DNA of 64,000 nt from CAMCXE01 sp046347475 (GCA_046347475.1 JAXMGD010000002.1:124001-188000), one strand, 5' to 3'. Shown: positions 1 through 9,225, counted from the stretch's first letter. Translations and numbers: made by a program. Notes: a model not told the origin generated them from the letters alone.

Positions 1-1013
1 TCGCCATTGCCATCCACAATGGTGGTGTTCTCTTTAGACATAGTCACGCGCTTGGCTTGACCTAAGTGCTCTAAAGAGGTGCCTTCTAAATCAAGGCCGA
101 TTTCTTCGGAGATCACAGTAGCGCCAGTTAATACAGCGATGTCTTGCAACATGGCTTTACGGCGGTCGCCGAAGCCAGGCGCTTTACACGCAGAAACTTT
201 AACGATGCCGCGCATGTTGTTCACAACCAAGGTTGCCAACGCCTCGCCTTCAACGTCTTCAGCTACGATAACCAATGGCTTGCCAGACTTGGCAACGGCT
301 TCTAACACGGGCAACAACTCGCGGATGTTAGAGATTTTTTTGTCGACCAACAGGATGAAGGGGCTTTCCAGCTCAACGTTCATGCTCTCTTGGTTGTTGA
401 TGAAGTAAGGCGACAGGTAGCCGCGATCAAACTGCATACCCTCAACCAAATCAAGCTGGTTCTCAAGGCCTGAACCTTCTTCAACGGTGATCACACCTTC
501 TTTACCCACTTTTTCCATAGCTTCAGCAATGATGGCGCCTACAGAAGCATCGGAGTTGGCAGAGATGGTGCCCACTTGTGCGATAGATTTGGTGTCGGTG
601 CAGGGCTGAGCGATGGATTTGATGTGCGCAACAGCGGCAACAACGGCTTTATCAATACCGCGTTTTAAATCCATAGGGTTCATGCCAGCGGCGACGGCTT
701 TTAAGCCTTCGTTGACAATCGCCTGGGCCAGAACGGTAGCAGTAGTAGTACCGTCACCGGCTTCGTCAGACGCTTGTGAGGCCACTTCTTTGAGCATTTG
801 TGCGCCCATGTTTTCGAATTTGTCTTTTAATTCAATATCTTTGGCTACCGATACACCGTCTTTAGTTACGGTGGGTGCGCCGAAGGATTTATCTAATACA
901 ACATTGCGACCCTTGGGGCCGAGGGTGGCTTTTACGGCGTCGGCCAAGATGTTTACACCGACCAACATTTTTTGACGGGCTTTATCGCCAAACAATACGT
1001 CTTTAGCTGCCAT
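1..1013 (-). CDS. groEL: Chaperonin GroEL (60 kDa), N-terminal part; cut by window edge
   Basis: This is the large subunit of the GroEL/GroES folding chamber in the cytoplasm. The reverse strand starts MAAKDVLFGDKARQKML at 1013 and carries the ATP-binding motif DGTTTATVLAQAIV. About 337 of the usual ~548 residues are inside the window, ending near QAKRV-x-SKENTTIVDG, so the equatorial and intermediate domains and most of the apical domain are present. The gene lies 44 bp downstream of groES on the same strand, the standard groESL operon. Several long antisense reading frames here are shadows of it. Identity is certain; only the C-terminal end is missing. Confidence 0.98.
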   Translation of the reverse strand, partial: MAAKDVLFGDKARQKMLVGVNILADAVKATLGPKGRNVVLDKSFGAPTVTKDGVSVAKDIELKDKFENMGAQMLKEVASQASDEAGDGTTTATVLAQAIVNEGLKAVAAGMNPMDLKRGIDKAVVAAVAHIKSIAQPCTDTKSIAQVGTISANSDASVGAIIAEAMEKVGKEGVITVEEGSGLENQLDLVEGMQFDRGYLSPYFINNQESMNVELESPFILLVDKKISNIRELLPVLEAVAKSGKPLVIVAEDVEGEALATLVVNNMRGIVKVSACKAPGFGDRRKAMLQDIAVLTGATVISEEIGLDLEGTSLEHLGQAKRVTMSKENTTIVDGNG

Positions 1014-1057
1014 GATATTTTCCTACCTAATTCAGTGAGTTGTTAATAAACGAGAAA

Positions 1058-1348
1058 TTAAACAAGTACGGCTTTGATGTCGTTTTCGCTGAGGATAACC
1101 AGCTCTTCGCCGTCAACCTCAATGGTGTCACTGCCGGCGTATTTGCCGAACACCACAACATCACCCACTTTGACGTCCACAGGACGCACATCGCCGTTAT
1201 CCAAAACTTTACCGGTACCTACCGCAACGATAACACCTTGATTGGGTTTCTCTTTCGCAGAGCCAGGCAACACAATGCCGCCTGCCGTTTTGGTTTCTTC
1301 TTCCTTGCGACGTACTACAACACGATCGTGTAAAGGACGGATTTTCAT
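1058..1348 (-). CDS. groES: Co-chaperonin GroES (10 kDa)
   Basis: This is the lid of the GroEL chamber. The product has 96 residues, the normal GroES length, beginning MKIRPLHDRVVVRRKEEE with the mobile loop GGIVLPGSAKEKP. An in-frame upstream ATG at 1399 would add 17 residues that do not belong to the family. The start at 1348 has a GGAG ribosome-binding site (TTTGGAGAACCATTA before ATG), so I choose it. It is first in the groES-groEL operon. I looked for a sigma-32 promoter in 1349-1450 and found only weak partial matches, so heat-shock control is assumed from the family, not seen. Confidence 0.98.
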   Translation of the reverse strand: MKIRPLHDRVVVRRKEEETKTAGGIVLPGSAKEKPNQGVIVAVGTGKVLDNGDVRPVDVKVGDVVVFGKYAGSDTIEVDGEELVILSENDIKAVLV

Positions 1349-1514
1349 TAATGGTTCTCCAAAGTAACAATGGTCAGTGGAAATACTTAGCCGAGCCAAG
1401 TAGTAAATTTAAGGCCCGAGGAGCTTGCCGGTTGGCCAAATTCCTCAGCGCTTTTTGGTGTGGTCGGAAAATGGGTGCAGGAAAGAGGATTTCAACACCC
1501 AGAGTTAAATAATT

Positions 1515-1976
1515 TTATGGGCGGGGGCCAATGCGCGGGTTTTGCTTGGTCTCGTCAACCCACTCGCCCTCAATCACATCGCCCTGCGCCGAGCGCCCCC
1601 GCTCATCAAAACCCGACCGGCCAGCACCAAACCCCTGCTGGGTGGAACGCCAGCTGCTAGCGCTTGCGGCCCAGCGGCCAGACAAGCGCGTTTGAGTGGC
1701 GGGAATCAACAGCAACAGGGCTAACAGGTCGGTCAGCGTACCGGGGATAATCAACAACAGCGCCGCCCCCACTCTGGCCAGCGGCCCTGTAAGCGCCACA
1801 CCGGCAGCACCCTGGCGCAAACTGCGCAGATGCTCACCTAGGCCGCGCAATAAATAACTGCCTAGCACAATAGCGATTAGCCAGCTGAGCAACAGCCCAC
1901 CCAGCCCAATCCAATGGCTTAAAAGCCAAGCCACCACCAGTTCAAGGCACAACCACACGCCTATTATTCTGCCCAT
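1515..1976 (-). CDS. fxsA: FxsA family inner-membrane protein
   Basis: FxsA-type proteins are small polytopic membrane proteins; in E. coli fxsA also sits next to groESL and its overproduction relieves exclusion of phage T7 by the F plasmid. The protein starts MGRIIGVWLCLELVVAWLL and shows two or three hydrophobic stretches in its first ~100 residues, with the family-like segment ALLLIIPGTLTDLLALLLLIP. The tail is polar and rich in Ser, Gly and Arg. The open frame extends to 2042, but those 22 extra residues are hydrophilic and unlike the family; ATG 1976 is preceded by GAG/AGG and gives a 153-residue protein. It lies upstream of groES on the same strand. Physiological role is unclear. Confidence 0.85.
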   Translation of the reverse strand: MGRIIGVWLCLELVVAWLLSHWIGLGGLLLSWLIAIVLGSYLLRGLGEHLRSLRQGAAGVALTGPLARVGAALLLIIPGTLTDLLALLLLIPATQTRLSGRWAASASSWRSTQQGFGAGRSGFDERGRSAQGDVIEGEWVDETKQNPRIGPRP

Positions 1977-2142
1977 CACCTGTATCTCATCAGTGGCTAA
2001 CGGCAGGCTATCTTGGGGGGCGCGGCGTAAATTCAAGCGCACTAGATGAAAACAATTGCCCGCTGTGCGCGCCTTAGCGAGCGGCTTTGAAATTTTGCCC
2101 TTTAGCCGCTAGTGTGCGCGCTTGTCTTTCAGAGCCCTTGCC

Positions 2143-3681
2143 ATGTCCTCCCTCTCCACTTCGCTGCGCCCCTACGGTGACAAAGCCGTCATCAGTGTAT
2201 TTGTGCTGAGTATCAGCAGCGGTTTCCCCTGGGTGATGATCGGCTCAGCCCTGACCCTGTGGTTAAAAGAAGCACACCTCAGCCGCAGTGCTATAGGCTT
2301 TGCCGGGTTAATTTTCAGCGTTTATGCAATTAACTTCCTCTGGGCGCCACTGCTTGATCGCTACGCGCCGAGCTTGTTTAAGCTAGGCAAACGGCGCGCC
2401 TGGATCGCGCTGTGCCAGCTGGCCATCGCCCTTTGCTGTTGGGCTATGGGAGGGTTTGACCCCGCCAGCTCCGCAGCGGCGCTTATGGCGGTGGCTTTGT
2501 TGTTGGCATTTTGCTCCGCCACCCAGGACGTAGCGGTAGACGCCTACCGCACAGACGGGCTGAAACTTGAGGATGCCAAAAACCTCTCCGCCAATTCTGT
2601 CGCCACCATGGCGGGCTGGTGGACGGGTTATGCAGGCCTTGGCGGCCTGCCGTTGATTCTCTCCGACCACGGCTGGAGCTGGCCGCAGCTCTACCTGTTG
2701 ATGGCCGCCATCATGCTAGGGCTCTGGGTGATTACCTGGTGCCTGCCCGACCCGCCCTGCCGCCATCAACCTGAATTGGATACAACCCAGTACGCATACC
2801 GGCTGCCCGGCACTCGCAAACTTAAACTTGTAAGCCTAATGCTGGGCCCCTTTATTTTGATCCTCTGGGGTGCCTTATCCGGCGCGGGTATCCACTGGGC
2901 GCAGGTGCCGGGGCTGGCCACTGATTACCTAACCGCCGTGTTGATTCTGCTGGGCCTGTTGAACCTGATCCTGATTATTCGCGCCCTTATGCTCGTGCCT
3001 AGCCCTGCGCCAGTGGCCAGCGCGGGCCTTGCTGATCGGCTGCTGCACTGGCTGATGACCACTATCATCGAGCCGCTCGATGAGTTTTTCCGCCGCCAGG
3101 GCACGCGCTACGCACTGAGTTTATTGGCGTTTATGCTGGTCTTTAAACTCGGCGAAGCCATGCTCGGGCGCATGTCGATTGTCTTTTATAAGGAGGTGGG
3201 GTTTAGCAATACCGACATAGCCGAGTACTCCAAATTACTCACCTGGTGGGCGACAGTGCTGTTCGCAATTCCCTGCGGCCTGCTCAACGCCCGCCTCGGC
3301 ACATTTAAAGGCTTGTTTTTAGCGGGTATTTTTATGGCGGCGAGCAACCTGATGTTCAGTTTTATTGCCATCAAGGGGCCGGATACCTTTTGGCTGGGTG
3401 CTGCCGTTTTGGTGGATGGCTTTACCTCTGCCTGGGCGACGGTGGCGTTTGTGGCGTTTATTTCCGCCCAGTGCAATCAAAAATTCTCCGCCACTCAGTA
3501 CGCTTTATTCGCGTCCATCGGCAATTTTGGCCGCACCAATATAGCGGCCAACAGCGGAGTGCTGGTGACGGCGCTGGGCGGCAATTGGGCGTTGTTTTTT
3601 GTGCTGACCAGCCTGATGGTGATACCGGGGCTGTGGATTTTATGGCGGCTGCGCGGAGCGCTGGAAGCCAAGCATAGCTAG
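2143..3681 (+). CDS. ampG: AmpG-type muropeptide MFS permease
   Basis: AmpG imports GlcNAc-anhydroMurNAc peptides across the inner membrane during cell-wall recycling. The ~512-residue protein has about 12 to 14 hydrophobic helices, and its start (VLSISSGFPWVMIGSALTLWL, then IGFAGLIFSVYAINFLWAPLLDRY) matches the AmpG pattern of G-F/L-P near helix 1 and F-L-W-x-P-L-x-D-R between helices 2 and 3. A TTG start at 2122 is also open, but ATG 2143 gives the usual N-terminus. It converges with ampE and ampD, which act on the same pathway. AmpG itself is the entry point whose products control AmpC in bacteria with AmpR; neither ampR nor ampC is in the window. Confidence 0.88.
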   Translation: MSSLSTSLRPYGDKAVISVFVLSISSGFPWVMIGSALTLWLKEAHLSRSAIGFAGLIFSVYAINFLWAPLLDRYAPSLFKLGKRRAWIALCQLAIALCCWAMGGFDPASSAAALMAVALLLAFCSATQDVAVDAYRTDGLKLEDAKNLSANSVATMAGWWTGYAGLGGLPLILSDHGWSWPQLYLLMAAIMLGLWVITWCLPDPPCRHQPELDTTQYAYRLPGTRKLKLVSLMLGPFILILWGALSGAGIHWAQVPGLATDYLTAVLILLGLLNLILIIRALMLVPSPAPVASAGLADRLLHWLMTTIIEPLDEFFRRQGTRYALSLLAFMLVFKLGEAMLGRMSIVFYKEVGFSNTDIAEYSKLLTWWATVLFAIPCGLLNARLGTFKGLFLAGIFMAASNLMFSFIAIKGPDTFWLGAAVLVDGFTSAWATVAFVAFISAQCNQKFSATQYALFASIGNFGRTNIAANSGVLVTALGGNWALFFVLTSLMVIPGLWILWRLRGALEAKHS

Positions 3682-3705
3682 AAACTGAGCCTGGTTAACA
3701 AGAAG

Positions 3706-3831
3706 CTAAGATGGCGGGAGGCTTAGAAGGCCTATCAGCCCCAGGGCGTTCAAGGGAGCGGGGTTACATCCATGCAACAGGGGAGAGCTGACTTAAGCTA
3801 GCCCAAGGGCTGATAGGTGAAGCCATCTTAT
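3706..3831. repeat. Large imperfect palindrome between ampG and ampE
   Basis: The left half contains AAGATGGC and CCTATCAGCCC; the right half contains GGGCTGATAGG and GCCATCTTA, so the two halves are inverted copies about 125 bp across with a GC-rich centre. It sits in the gap between two convergent genes. It could be a REP-like element or a bidirectional terminator. I saw no second copy of this exact palindrome in the window. Confidence 0.6.
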
Positions 3832-3908
3832 GACTTGCCTTGCGAGGCGGTCAAGCTTTTAACAATTATTTTTAGAATATGCCGTAACCTATTAATTCTA
3901 TTGAGTAT

Positions 3909-4715
3909 TTACCATCCGCGCAGCGCCGCTAACGCCAGTGCGCCCACCCAAAACCACAGGCTGCGACGCAAAAGCCTACCCATCGCAAACAACTCGCGCC
4001 GGGTAATTTCACAGGTTTGCCCATTGCTCTCCAATACCCCCAAAGCACCCAACACGTAATGAGTAATAATTTGCGCACTGCTGCGCGAGGTGCAGCGCAA
4101 ACACCCCAGCCAGCGCTCCATACAGCTTAAAAAATTGCCTGTAAACGCAAAGGTTAACCCTAATAACCGCACGCCTGGCCACTCCAGCAGCCAAATGAGT
4201 TTTACCAGTTTGGCCTCAGGCTGTCCCTCGGCGGCTATCAAGGCCAGGCGATACCCAAGCGCACCGGCGGGCCCCAAAATACAGAACCACAGCACAGGTG
4301 CAAAAAACTGCGCAAAGCCCAGATAAGCGGCGCGCTCAAGGGCGGTTTTATTCAGCCCTGGCCAGTCACCCTCTTGCACGACCTCACCCCCCAGCCGCTG
4401 ACAAGCCGCCAAGGCCACTGACCAATCACCCGCACGCCCCGCGTTAATAAATTGTTCAACCGCGCTTTTGTGCTCGCCAACTGCAATGCTCAACCAGAGC
4501 ACAGCCGCGGCCAGCGGCAGCGCTAACAGCCAGGCATGAACCGACAACCAGTGATAAACCGCCGCCACAACCAGCGTGGGAACACAAACAAACAACACCC
4601 AGCCAAAGGAAGCCGCGCAAACGGACGCCGCCATCCTGTGCAGAGCGCGCCAAGATGTCTGCCGGCCAACTAGCTGCACCGCGCTCAGCGCCATTACCAC
4701 CGCTAAAAAAACCAT
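3909..4715 (-). CDS. ampE: AmpE-like inner-membrane protein
   Basis: AmpE is an integral membrane protein of unclear biochemical role encoded with ampD; it belongs to the CobD/CbiB-like membrane fold and is linked to beta-lactamase induction signalling. The 268-residue product (E. coli about 284) has several hydrophobic stretches, including CAASFGWVLFVCVPTLV and LLALPLAAAVLWLSI, then the AmpE-like polar segment EQFINAGRAGDWSVAL with ERAAYLGFAQFFAPVLWF. It lies downstream of ampD on the same strand with a 180 bp gap, so co-transcription is possible but not tight. Identification rests on the neighbourhood and topology as much as on sequence. Confidence 0.82.
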   Translation of the reverse strand: MVFLAVVMALSAVQLVGRQTSWRALHRMAASVCAASFGWVLFVCVPTLVVAAVYHWLSVHAWLLALPLAAAVLWLSIAVGEHKSAVEQFINAGRAGDWSVALAACQRLGGEVVQEGDWPGLNKTALERAAYLGFAQFFAPVLWFCILGPAGALGYRLALIAAEGQPEAKLVKLIWLLEWPGVRLLGLTFAFTGNFLSCMERWLGCLRCTSRSSAQIITHYVLGALGVLESNGQTCEITRRELFAMGRLLRRSLWFWVGALALAALRGW

Positions 4716-4895
4716 TCTGTCCCCTTGTTTTCAAAGCACACATTCGCCCCCGGCAAACACGCCTCGAAGGTACGAAATACCGCAGCACTGCAATCAATGC
4801 CCAAAATCAGCCCCTAACCAACACAAGTTAGCTATAAAAAGTGTACGCAATGGCTACCCCGGCAGCAAACCGCGGCATAGTGCTAAACCCCATGA

Positions 4896-5465
4896 CTAGG
4901 GGGCCAATTGAGGCAGGGCCTTGAGCGCCTGCTGAAAATAATCCCAATCAAATGCGGGCCCAGGGTCGGTTTTGCGTCCGGGTGCTACATCACTATGGCC
5001 AACAATTCGGCCTAACGAGATCAAGGGATAGTGATCCATCAAGGCCCTACACACCTGCGCCAAAGTAGCGTATTGCTCGGGAGTAAAAGCGGTATCGTCA
5101 GTGCCTTCCAACTCAATGCCAATGGAATAGTCGTTACAGTTTTCTCGCCCTTCAAAACGAGAAACACCGGCATGCCAGGCTCGATGCTCAAAATTGACAA
5201 ACTGAGTTAACACACCGCCCCGATCAATCAAGCAATGGGCCGAAACCTGCAGGTGTTCGATAGTGGCGAAATAAGGATGGGCCTGGCCGTCCAAGCGATT
5301 CTGAAAAAAATCCTCTATAAAACCGCCCCCAAATTCACCGGGTGGCAGACTGATATTGTGCACAACCACCAGGCTAATCGCGCTTTGGCTCGGACGGGTG
5401 GAATAATTGGGTGAGGGCACCCAGCGGGCAGGCTCAATTAAACCTGCGGCGATTGTAAACGCCAT
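4896..5465 (-). CDS. ampD: AmpD 1,6-anhydro-N-acetylmuramyl-L-alanine amidase
   Basis: AmpD is a cytoplasmic zinc amidase that removes the stem peptide from anhydroMurNAc-peptides imported by AmpG. The 189-residue protein closely follows E. coli AmpD: RWVPSPNYSTRP, VVHNISLPPGEFGG, SAHCLI, RAWHAGVS, NDYSIGIELEGTD and GHSDVAPGRKTDPGPAFDW. The expected zinc ligands are His36, His157 and Asp167, with the catalytic Lys165 also present. A start at 5486 is open, but ATG 5465 (MAFTIAAGLIEPARW) gives the family N-terminus and has GGAA upstream. It lies upstream of ampE on the same strand and opposite ampG. Confidence 0.96.
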   Translation of the reverse strand: MAFTIAAGLIEPARWVPSPNYSTRPSQSAISLVVVHNISLPPGEFGGGFIEDFFQNRLDGQAHPYFATIEHLQVSAHCLIDRGGVLTQFVNFEHRAWHAGVSRFEGRENCNDYSIGIELEGTDDTAFTPEQYATLAQVCRALMDHYPLISLGRIVGHSDVAPGRKTDPGPAFDWDYFQQALKALPQLAP

Positions 5466-5966
5466 AACATTTCCAACATTAAACACGCGTGCTCAGCAGC
5501 GGCAGAATATAAAAACCAAGAGCGCCTATTAAACCATATGCACGCAATCCCAGGCCCAAGGGCAAGATGACGCAAAAGAGGCGCGCGCCCTTCTGTCATT
5601 CAATTAACAACGAATTTCAAGGGCAAGCGTTGGGATAGCAGTAGGCGCCGCTTGGACTATGCGTCAGCAATTACGAACGCGGCCTGCCCATTTAACGGCA
5701 TTTCCCGCGCCAGCAAGGCTTCACACGCCAATATGTTGTCGTCAGTAATTTGACCTGCGCCTAAACCTTGACTATTACTTACTGGCCTAGGGCGCTGATG
5801 TTACGGCAGATTTTTAAATCCTACACCGCATTCAGCGCGTCTTAACCCATTGGGCCTTGAGGGGGTGCATGTGGCAGCAGCACACTCAAAGGCCCAGATG
5901 GTGACAGTGCTTGTGCTAAACGCCAGCCACACCCCATAACAAAAAATAATGAGGCACCACACGGCT
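5466..5966. other. Intergenic region between divergent ampD and fleQ
   Basis: About 500 bp without a convincing gene. It should hold the divergent promoters of ampD and fleQ. The open frames here lack ribosome sites and family resemblance. I see no clear repeat or terminator. Confidence 0.5.
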
Positions 5967-7406
5967 ATGCTGGGAGAACACACAATATTAGTCATAGACG
6001 ACAACAGTAAAACCCAACACGATATCAGCGTGGTTTTACGTTTTTTAAATGAACCCGTCACCACACATACCTATTTACAGTGGCGGCAATTACACGACTC
6101 ACTTGCCAACCGAGGCGAAGAAATCAGCTGTATTGTGCTGGGCGAAACGTACGAGCGCCTGGATTTAATCGCAGAAATTAAACGCATCAAAGATCGCCTA
6201 CCCTTTACCCCTATTATTCTGTTGGGCGATAAAACACTGGAATGGCCGGAGGATTTGGACCCACAAATTAAACGCCGCGTAATTGCGCACCTAAGCAACC
6301 CACCCGCCTACAACCCTTGGGTGGATGCCCTGCACCGCGCGCAGCGTTTTCGCGAAGCGCTCATGGCGGCGAGCAAAAGCAATGAAAAACGTCCAGTGCA
6401 TTTATTTCGCTCTTTAGTGGGCACCAGCCGAGATATTCAGCAGGTGCGCATCATGATGAATCAGGTTGCAGATACCGATGTCACCGTATTAATTTCCGGC
6501 GAATCAGGCACCGGTAAAGAAGTGGTAGCGCGCAATTTACACTACCACTCACCCAGACGCGACAAACCGTTTGTGCCGGTTAATTGCGGGGCGATCCCAG
6601 GCGAATTATTAGAAAGCGAATTATTCGGTCACGAAAAAGGCGCTTTTACCGGCGCTATTAATTCCCGCGCCGGGCGCTTCGAACTAGCCGAAGGCGGCAC
6701 CTTATTTTTAGATGAAATCGGCGATATGCCTCTGCACATGCAGGTAAAAATTCTGCGTGTATTACAGGAGAAAACCTTCGAGCGCGTCGGCGGCAATAAA
6801 ACCTTTCATACCGATGTGCGCATCATTGCCGCCACCCACCGCAACCTGGATGACATGATTGCCAGCGGCGAATTTCGCGAGGATTTGTATTACCGCCTCA
6901 ATGTATTTCCTATCGAAATGCCCTCACTTAAATCTCGCGCGGAAGATATTCCGCTGTTAATTAACGAACTGGTCAACCGGCTGGAAAACGAGCAGCGCGG
7001 TTCTATACGGTTTAATTCCGCCGCTATTTTATCCCTCTGCCGCCACCCTTGGCCTGGCAATGTGCGTGAGCTTGCCAACCTAGTGGAGCGCATGGCGATT
7101 ATGCATCCCTTTGGGGTTGTGGGCGTGCAGGATTTACCGCAGAAATATCGCCATGTAGAAGTAGAAGATGATTTAGAGGTGGAAGCACCCGCCGCACAAA
7201 TTCCCAGTGTGGTACGCATGACGGATACGGCTTTATTACCTGAAGACGGCATAGACCTTAAAGAATATATTACCGGCCTTGAGCAAAGCCTAATTCAGCA
7301 AGCGCTGGATGATTCCGGCGGAGTAGTGGCGAGGGCGGCTGAACGACTCATGATCCGCCGCACCACCCTGGTGGAAAAAATGCGCAAATACGGTATGCAA
7401 CGCTAA
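5967..7406 (+). CDS. fleQ: FleQ, sigma-54-type flagellar master regulator
   Basis: FleQ is the enhancer-binding protein at the top of the polar flagellum cascade in pseudomonads and also a c-di-GMP-responsive regulator of exopolysaccharide genes. The ~479-residue protein has an N-terminal FleQ receiver-like domain (to ~125), a AAA+ domain with Walker A GESGTGKE (~178-185), the sigma-54 contact loop GAFTGA (~225-230), Walker B FLDEIGD, and a C-terminal Fis-type helix-turn-helix (GGVVARAAERLMIRRTTLVEKMRKYGM). The segment RSLVGTSRDIQQVR-MM-QVADTD is almost identical to Pseudomonas FleQ. ATG 5967 (MLGEHTILVIDD) is preferred over 5949. The usual partners fleS/fleR are not next to it; the downstream neighbour is the unknown ten-gene cluster. 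Confidence 0.95.
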   Translation: MLGEHTILVIDDNSKTQHDISVVLRFLNEPVTTHTYLQWRQLHDSLANRGEEISCIVLGETYERLDLIAEIKRIKDRLPFTPIILLGDKTLEWPEDLDPQIKRRVIAHLSNPPAYNPWVDALHRAQRFREALMAASKSNEKRPVHLFRSLVGTSRDIQQVRIMMNQVADTDVTVLISGESGTGKEVVARNLHYHSPRRDKPFVPVNCGAIPGELLESELFGHEKGAFTGAINSRAGRFELAEGGTLFLDEIGDMPLHMQVKILRVLQEKTFERVGGNKTFHTDVRIIAATHRNLDDMIASGEFREDLYYRLNVFPIEMPSLKSRAEDIPLLINELVNRLENEQRGSIRFNSAAILSLCRHPWPGNVRELANLVERMAIMHPFGVVGVQDLPQKYRHVEVEDDLEVEAPAAQIPSVVRMTDTALLPEDGIDLKEYITGLEQSLIQQALDDSGGVVARAAERLMIRRTTLVEKMRKYGMQR

Positions 7407-8093
7407 GCAAACCATAGTTGGGAAATCATCCCAAAAGTGTGTATTAAAAAATATAATTCATTAGCGATTTTTACTCTTCTCCGGTTCGCAAGGGTTTAGG
7501 CATAAGCACACCTATACGAGCAATTATTCGCTGTGTAATGGGTACAGGCTATTTCTGAGCGTCAAAAATGAGGACTCTTTTTGATGAACCTACAAGGATG
7601 TATTCACGACCTGTCTGAAATAGGCTGTATTCATTGCTGCGGTGATATTTAAAACGCTCGCAGTCACGTCCCCTGCCGATTGTTTTCAGCCTGAGTTTAG
7701 TTCACCTCAAGCCTGAAGACAGGCGCTGCACCGTTATAACAATACCGACCCACGGTGTTCTATCAAAACGCACACTGGCTTACACCGCTGCCACCTAGGG
7801 CGAAATAGATAACACCCATAAATTTTCGCTTCCAATACTTCCTTCTTTAAAACCACCCGACATTAATCCGGGCTCAACAACTGCACAAGCTCCTCAGGCT
7901 TTGACACACCGCTGGTTGCTCGATTAATTCTGTCCATTAACAGATGGATCAAAAGCAAGTTAAAGGCCAACCTTTGCCATCACGCACGGAGTGCGTTTTG
8001 TGAATAGTTCACAGAATTGTCACGCCCTAGGGTATAGAGTTCGCAGAATCCGTTAAGGATTTCCCCCTTCATACAAACGCGAATGAGATCGGC
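7407..8093. other. Long intergenic region between fleQ and the unknown cluster
   Basis: About 690 bp with no supportable gene. It contains one copy of the dispersed palindromic repeat (7535-7637). The last 100 bp before 8094 should carry the promoter of the ten-gene cluster; no confident sigma-70, sigma-54 or sigma-28 signal was recognised. Confidence 0.5.
7535..7637 (+). repeat. Dispersed palindromic repeat family 1, copy 1
   Basis: The outer arms are GTAATGGGTACAGGCTATTT and (reverse complement of the right side) GCAATGAATACAGCCTATTT; the middle carries GTCAAAAATGAGGACTC, TTTTTGAT and CCTACAAGGATGTATTCACG, the family core. Its inner arm reads TATTTC rather than the CATTTC of most copies, a variant shared only with copy 2. 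Same orientation as copies 2, 3 and 6. Confidence 0.8.
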
Positions 8094-9215
8094 ATGCACG
8101 ATATAACACCACCTGTTACCTATCCTGTTGACGGCACCCCTGCCAGCCACACCTATTCGGTAGTCATCCAGTCCATTGGCCGCGCCTCCCTCGCTTCAGC
8201 GGCCGCCGTCGCAAAAGGTTTAGGTATTAGCGCAGCCGATGTGGTGCAGTGTTTGTATCGCGCACCGGCTATTTTGGTGGATCATATCGAAGAGCGCGTA
8301 GCGGCACATTTAGCAGGTTTATTAGCCTCAATGGGCTTTCACGCGGATGCACTACCCAGTGCAGCCGCGCCAGCTAAAACCAGTGAATTATTTGATGTTG
8401 CCCTGTATTTGCAGGATGCCAGCCGTTTGAGCGAAGCGGCTGAGCGCTACGCACAATTTACCGGCCTACCCCAGGCCGACGCGATAAAAATGCTCTTGCA
8501 ACCGCCGGGGCTGGCGCTTGGTTCGGTAAGTGCCGCTACAGTACAAGCACTGGCTGATGCTATGGGTGATAGCGTTGAGCTGGTGAGCACCTCACAAACT
8601 CAAGGTTTGTTTGATGTGTTTTTAGCCGATTGCCCCGCTGTTGTTAAAAAACGCCTGCTGGATGATTTAACAGCGGCGGGTGTGCCATTAATTAATGACT
8701 CAGGTTTAATTGCCAGCGGCATTAATCGCCGCGCGCTTGACCCTATTTGGCAGCGGCATAAAACCAATAGTGCGCTGCGCATAGTGCACCAAGATTTTTT
8801 GCGGTTTGATTTAACGCTTTTACCCCTTGCACAGGCCTTAACACCTGAGCAAAAAAATGCCCTAGTACACTGGGTCGATATTCCGCTTGAATTAACCGAC
8901 GAGGTAGCCCAAGCGGCACCCGTGGCCATAAGAGAAAGCATCGCCTATGGCGATTTAAACCCTATATTAGAAGGCTTTGCACAGGTTGACCTAGCGGTGC
9001 GAGCCGATTTAATTACCTTTCAATTATTGGGTTTAACCATAATGAGCTGCCCTGACCTTGCCGCCCTTAATCGCCTATTAGCCAGCTTTAATTGCAACAC
9101 TGTGGTTACACGTTTACCTACAACCCTAAACGAGCAATTCCCCGAAATTCACGCCCGCGTCCTACACGCCAGCTTGCAACAAGCCGGTGTGCAGGTTGAA
9201 TTTACCAAACACTAG
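8094..9215 (+). CDS. Unknown protein with tandem ribosomal-L7/L12-like domains (first gene of unknown cluster)
   Basis: I do not recognise a named family. Residues ~18-88 (YSVVIQSIGRASLASAAAVA... ending SMGFHADAL) have the layout of the L7/L12 C-terminal fold: strand, two helices with G-L-G/I-S-x-A-D, a P-x-x-x region, then a helix and a strand after G. A second unit at ~97-162 (ELFDVALYLQDASRLSEAAE... AMGDSVELV) aligns to the first, and a half unit follows (LFDVFLADCPAVVKKRLLDDLTAAGVPLI). The rest (~200-373) is a helical Leu-rich region. There is no signal peptide or membrane segment, so it is likely cytoplasmic. It is followed 10 bp later by the next gene. A role as an adaptor or sensor is only a guess. 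Confidence 0.75.
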   Translation: MHDITPPVTYPVDGTPASHTYSVVIQSIGRASLASAAAVAKGLGISAADVVQCLYRAPAILVDHIEERVAAHLAGLLASMGFHADALPSAAAPAKTSELFDVALYLQDASRLSEAAERYAQFTGLPQADAIKMLLQPPGLALGSVSAATVQALADAMGDSVELVSTSQTQGLFDVFLADCPAVVKKRLLDDLTAAGVPLINDSGLIASGINRRALDPIWQRHKTNSALRIVHQDFLRFDLTLLPLAQALTPEQKNALVHWVDIPLELTDEVAQAAPVAIRESIAYGDLNPILEGFAQVDLAVRADLITFQLLGLTIMSCPDLAALNRLLASFNCNTVVTRLPTTLNEQFPEIHARVLHASLQQAGVQVEFTKH

Positions 9216-9225
9216 TGGAGCCTTT

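Noticed and set aside
79..975. Open frames on the plus strand opposite groEL
   Set aside because: They are antisense shadows of a certain gene; no family resemblance or ribosome sites.
1349..1450. Sigma-32 promoter for groES
   Set aside because: Only partial matches such as CTTAAA with no convincing -10; not strong enough to list.
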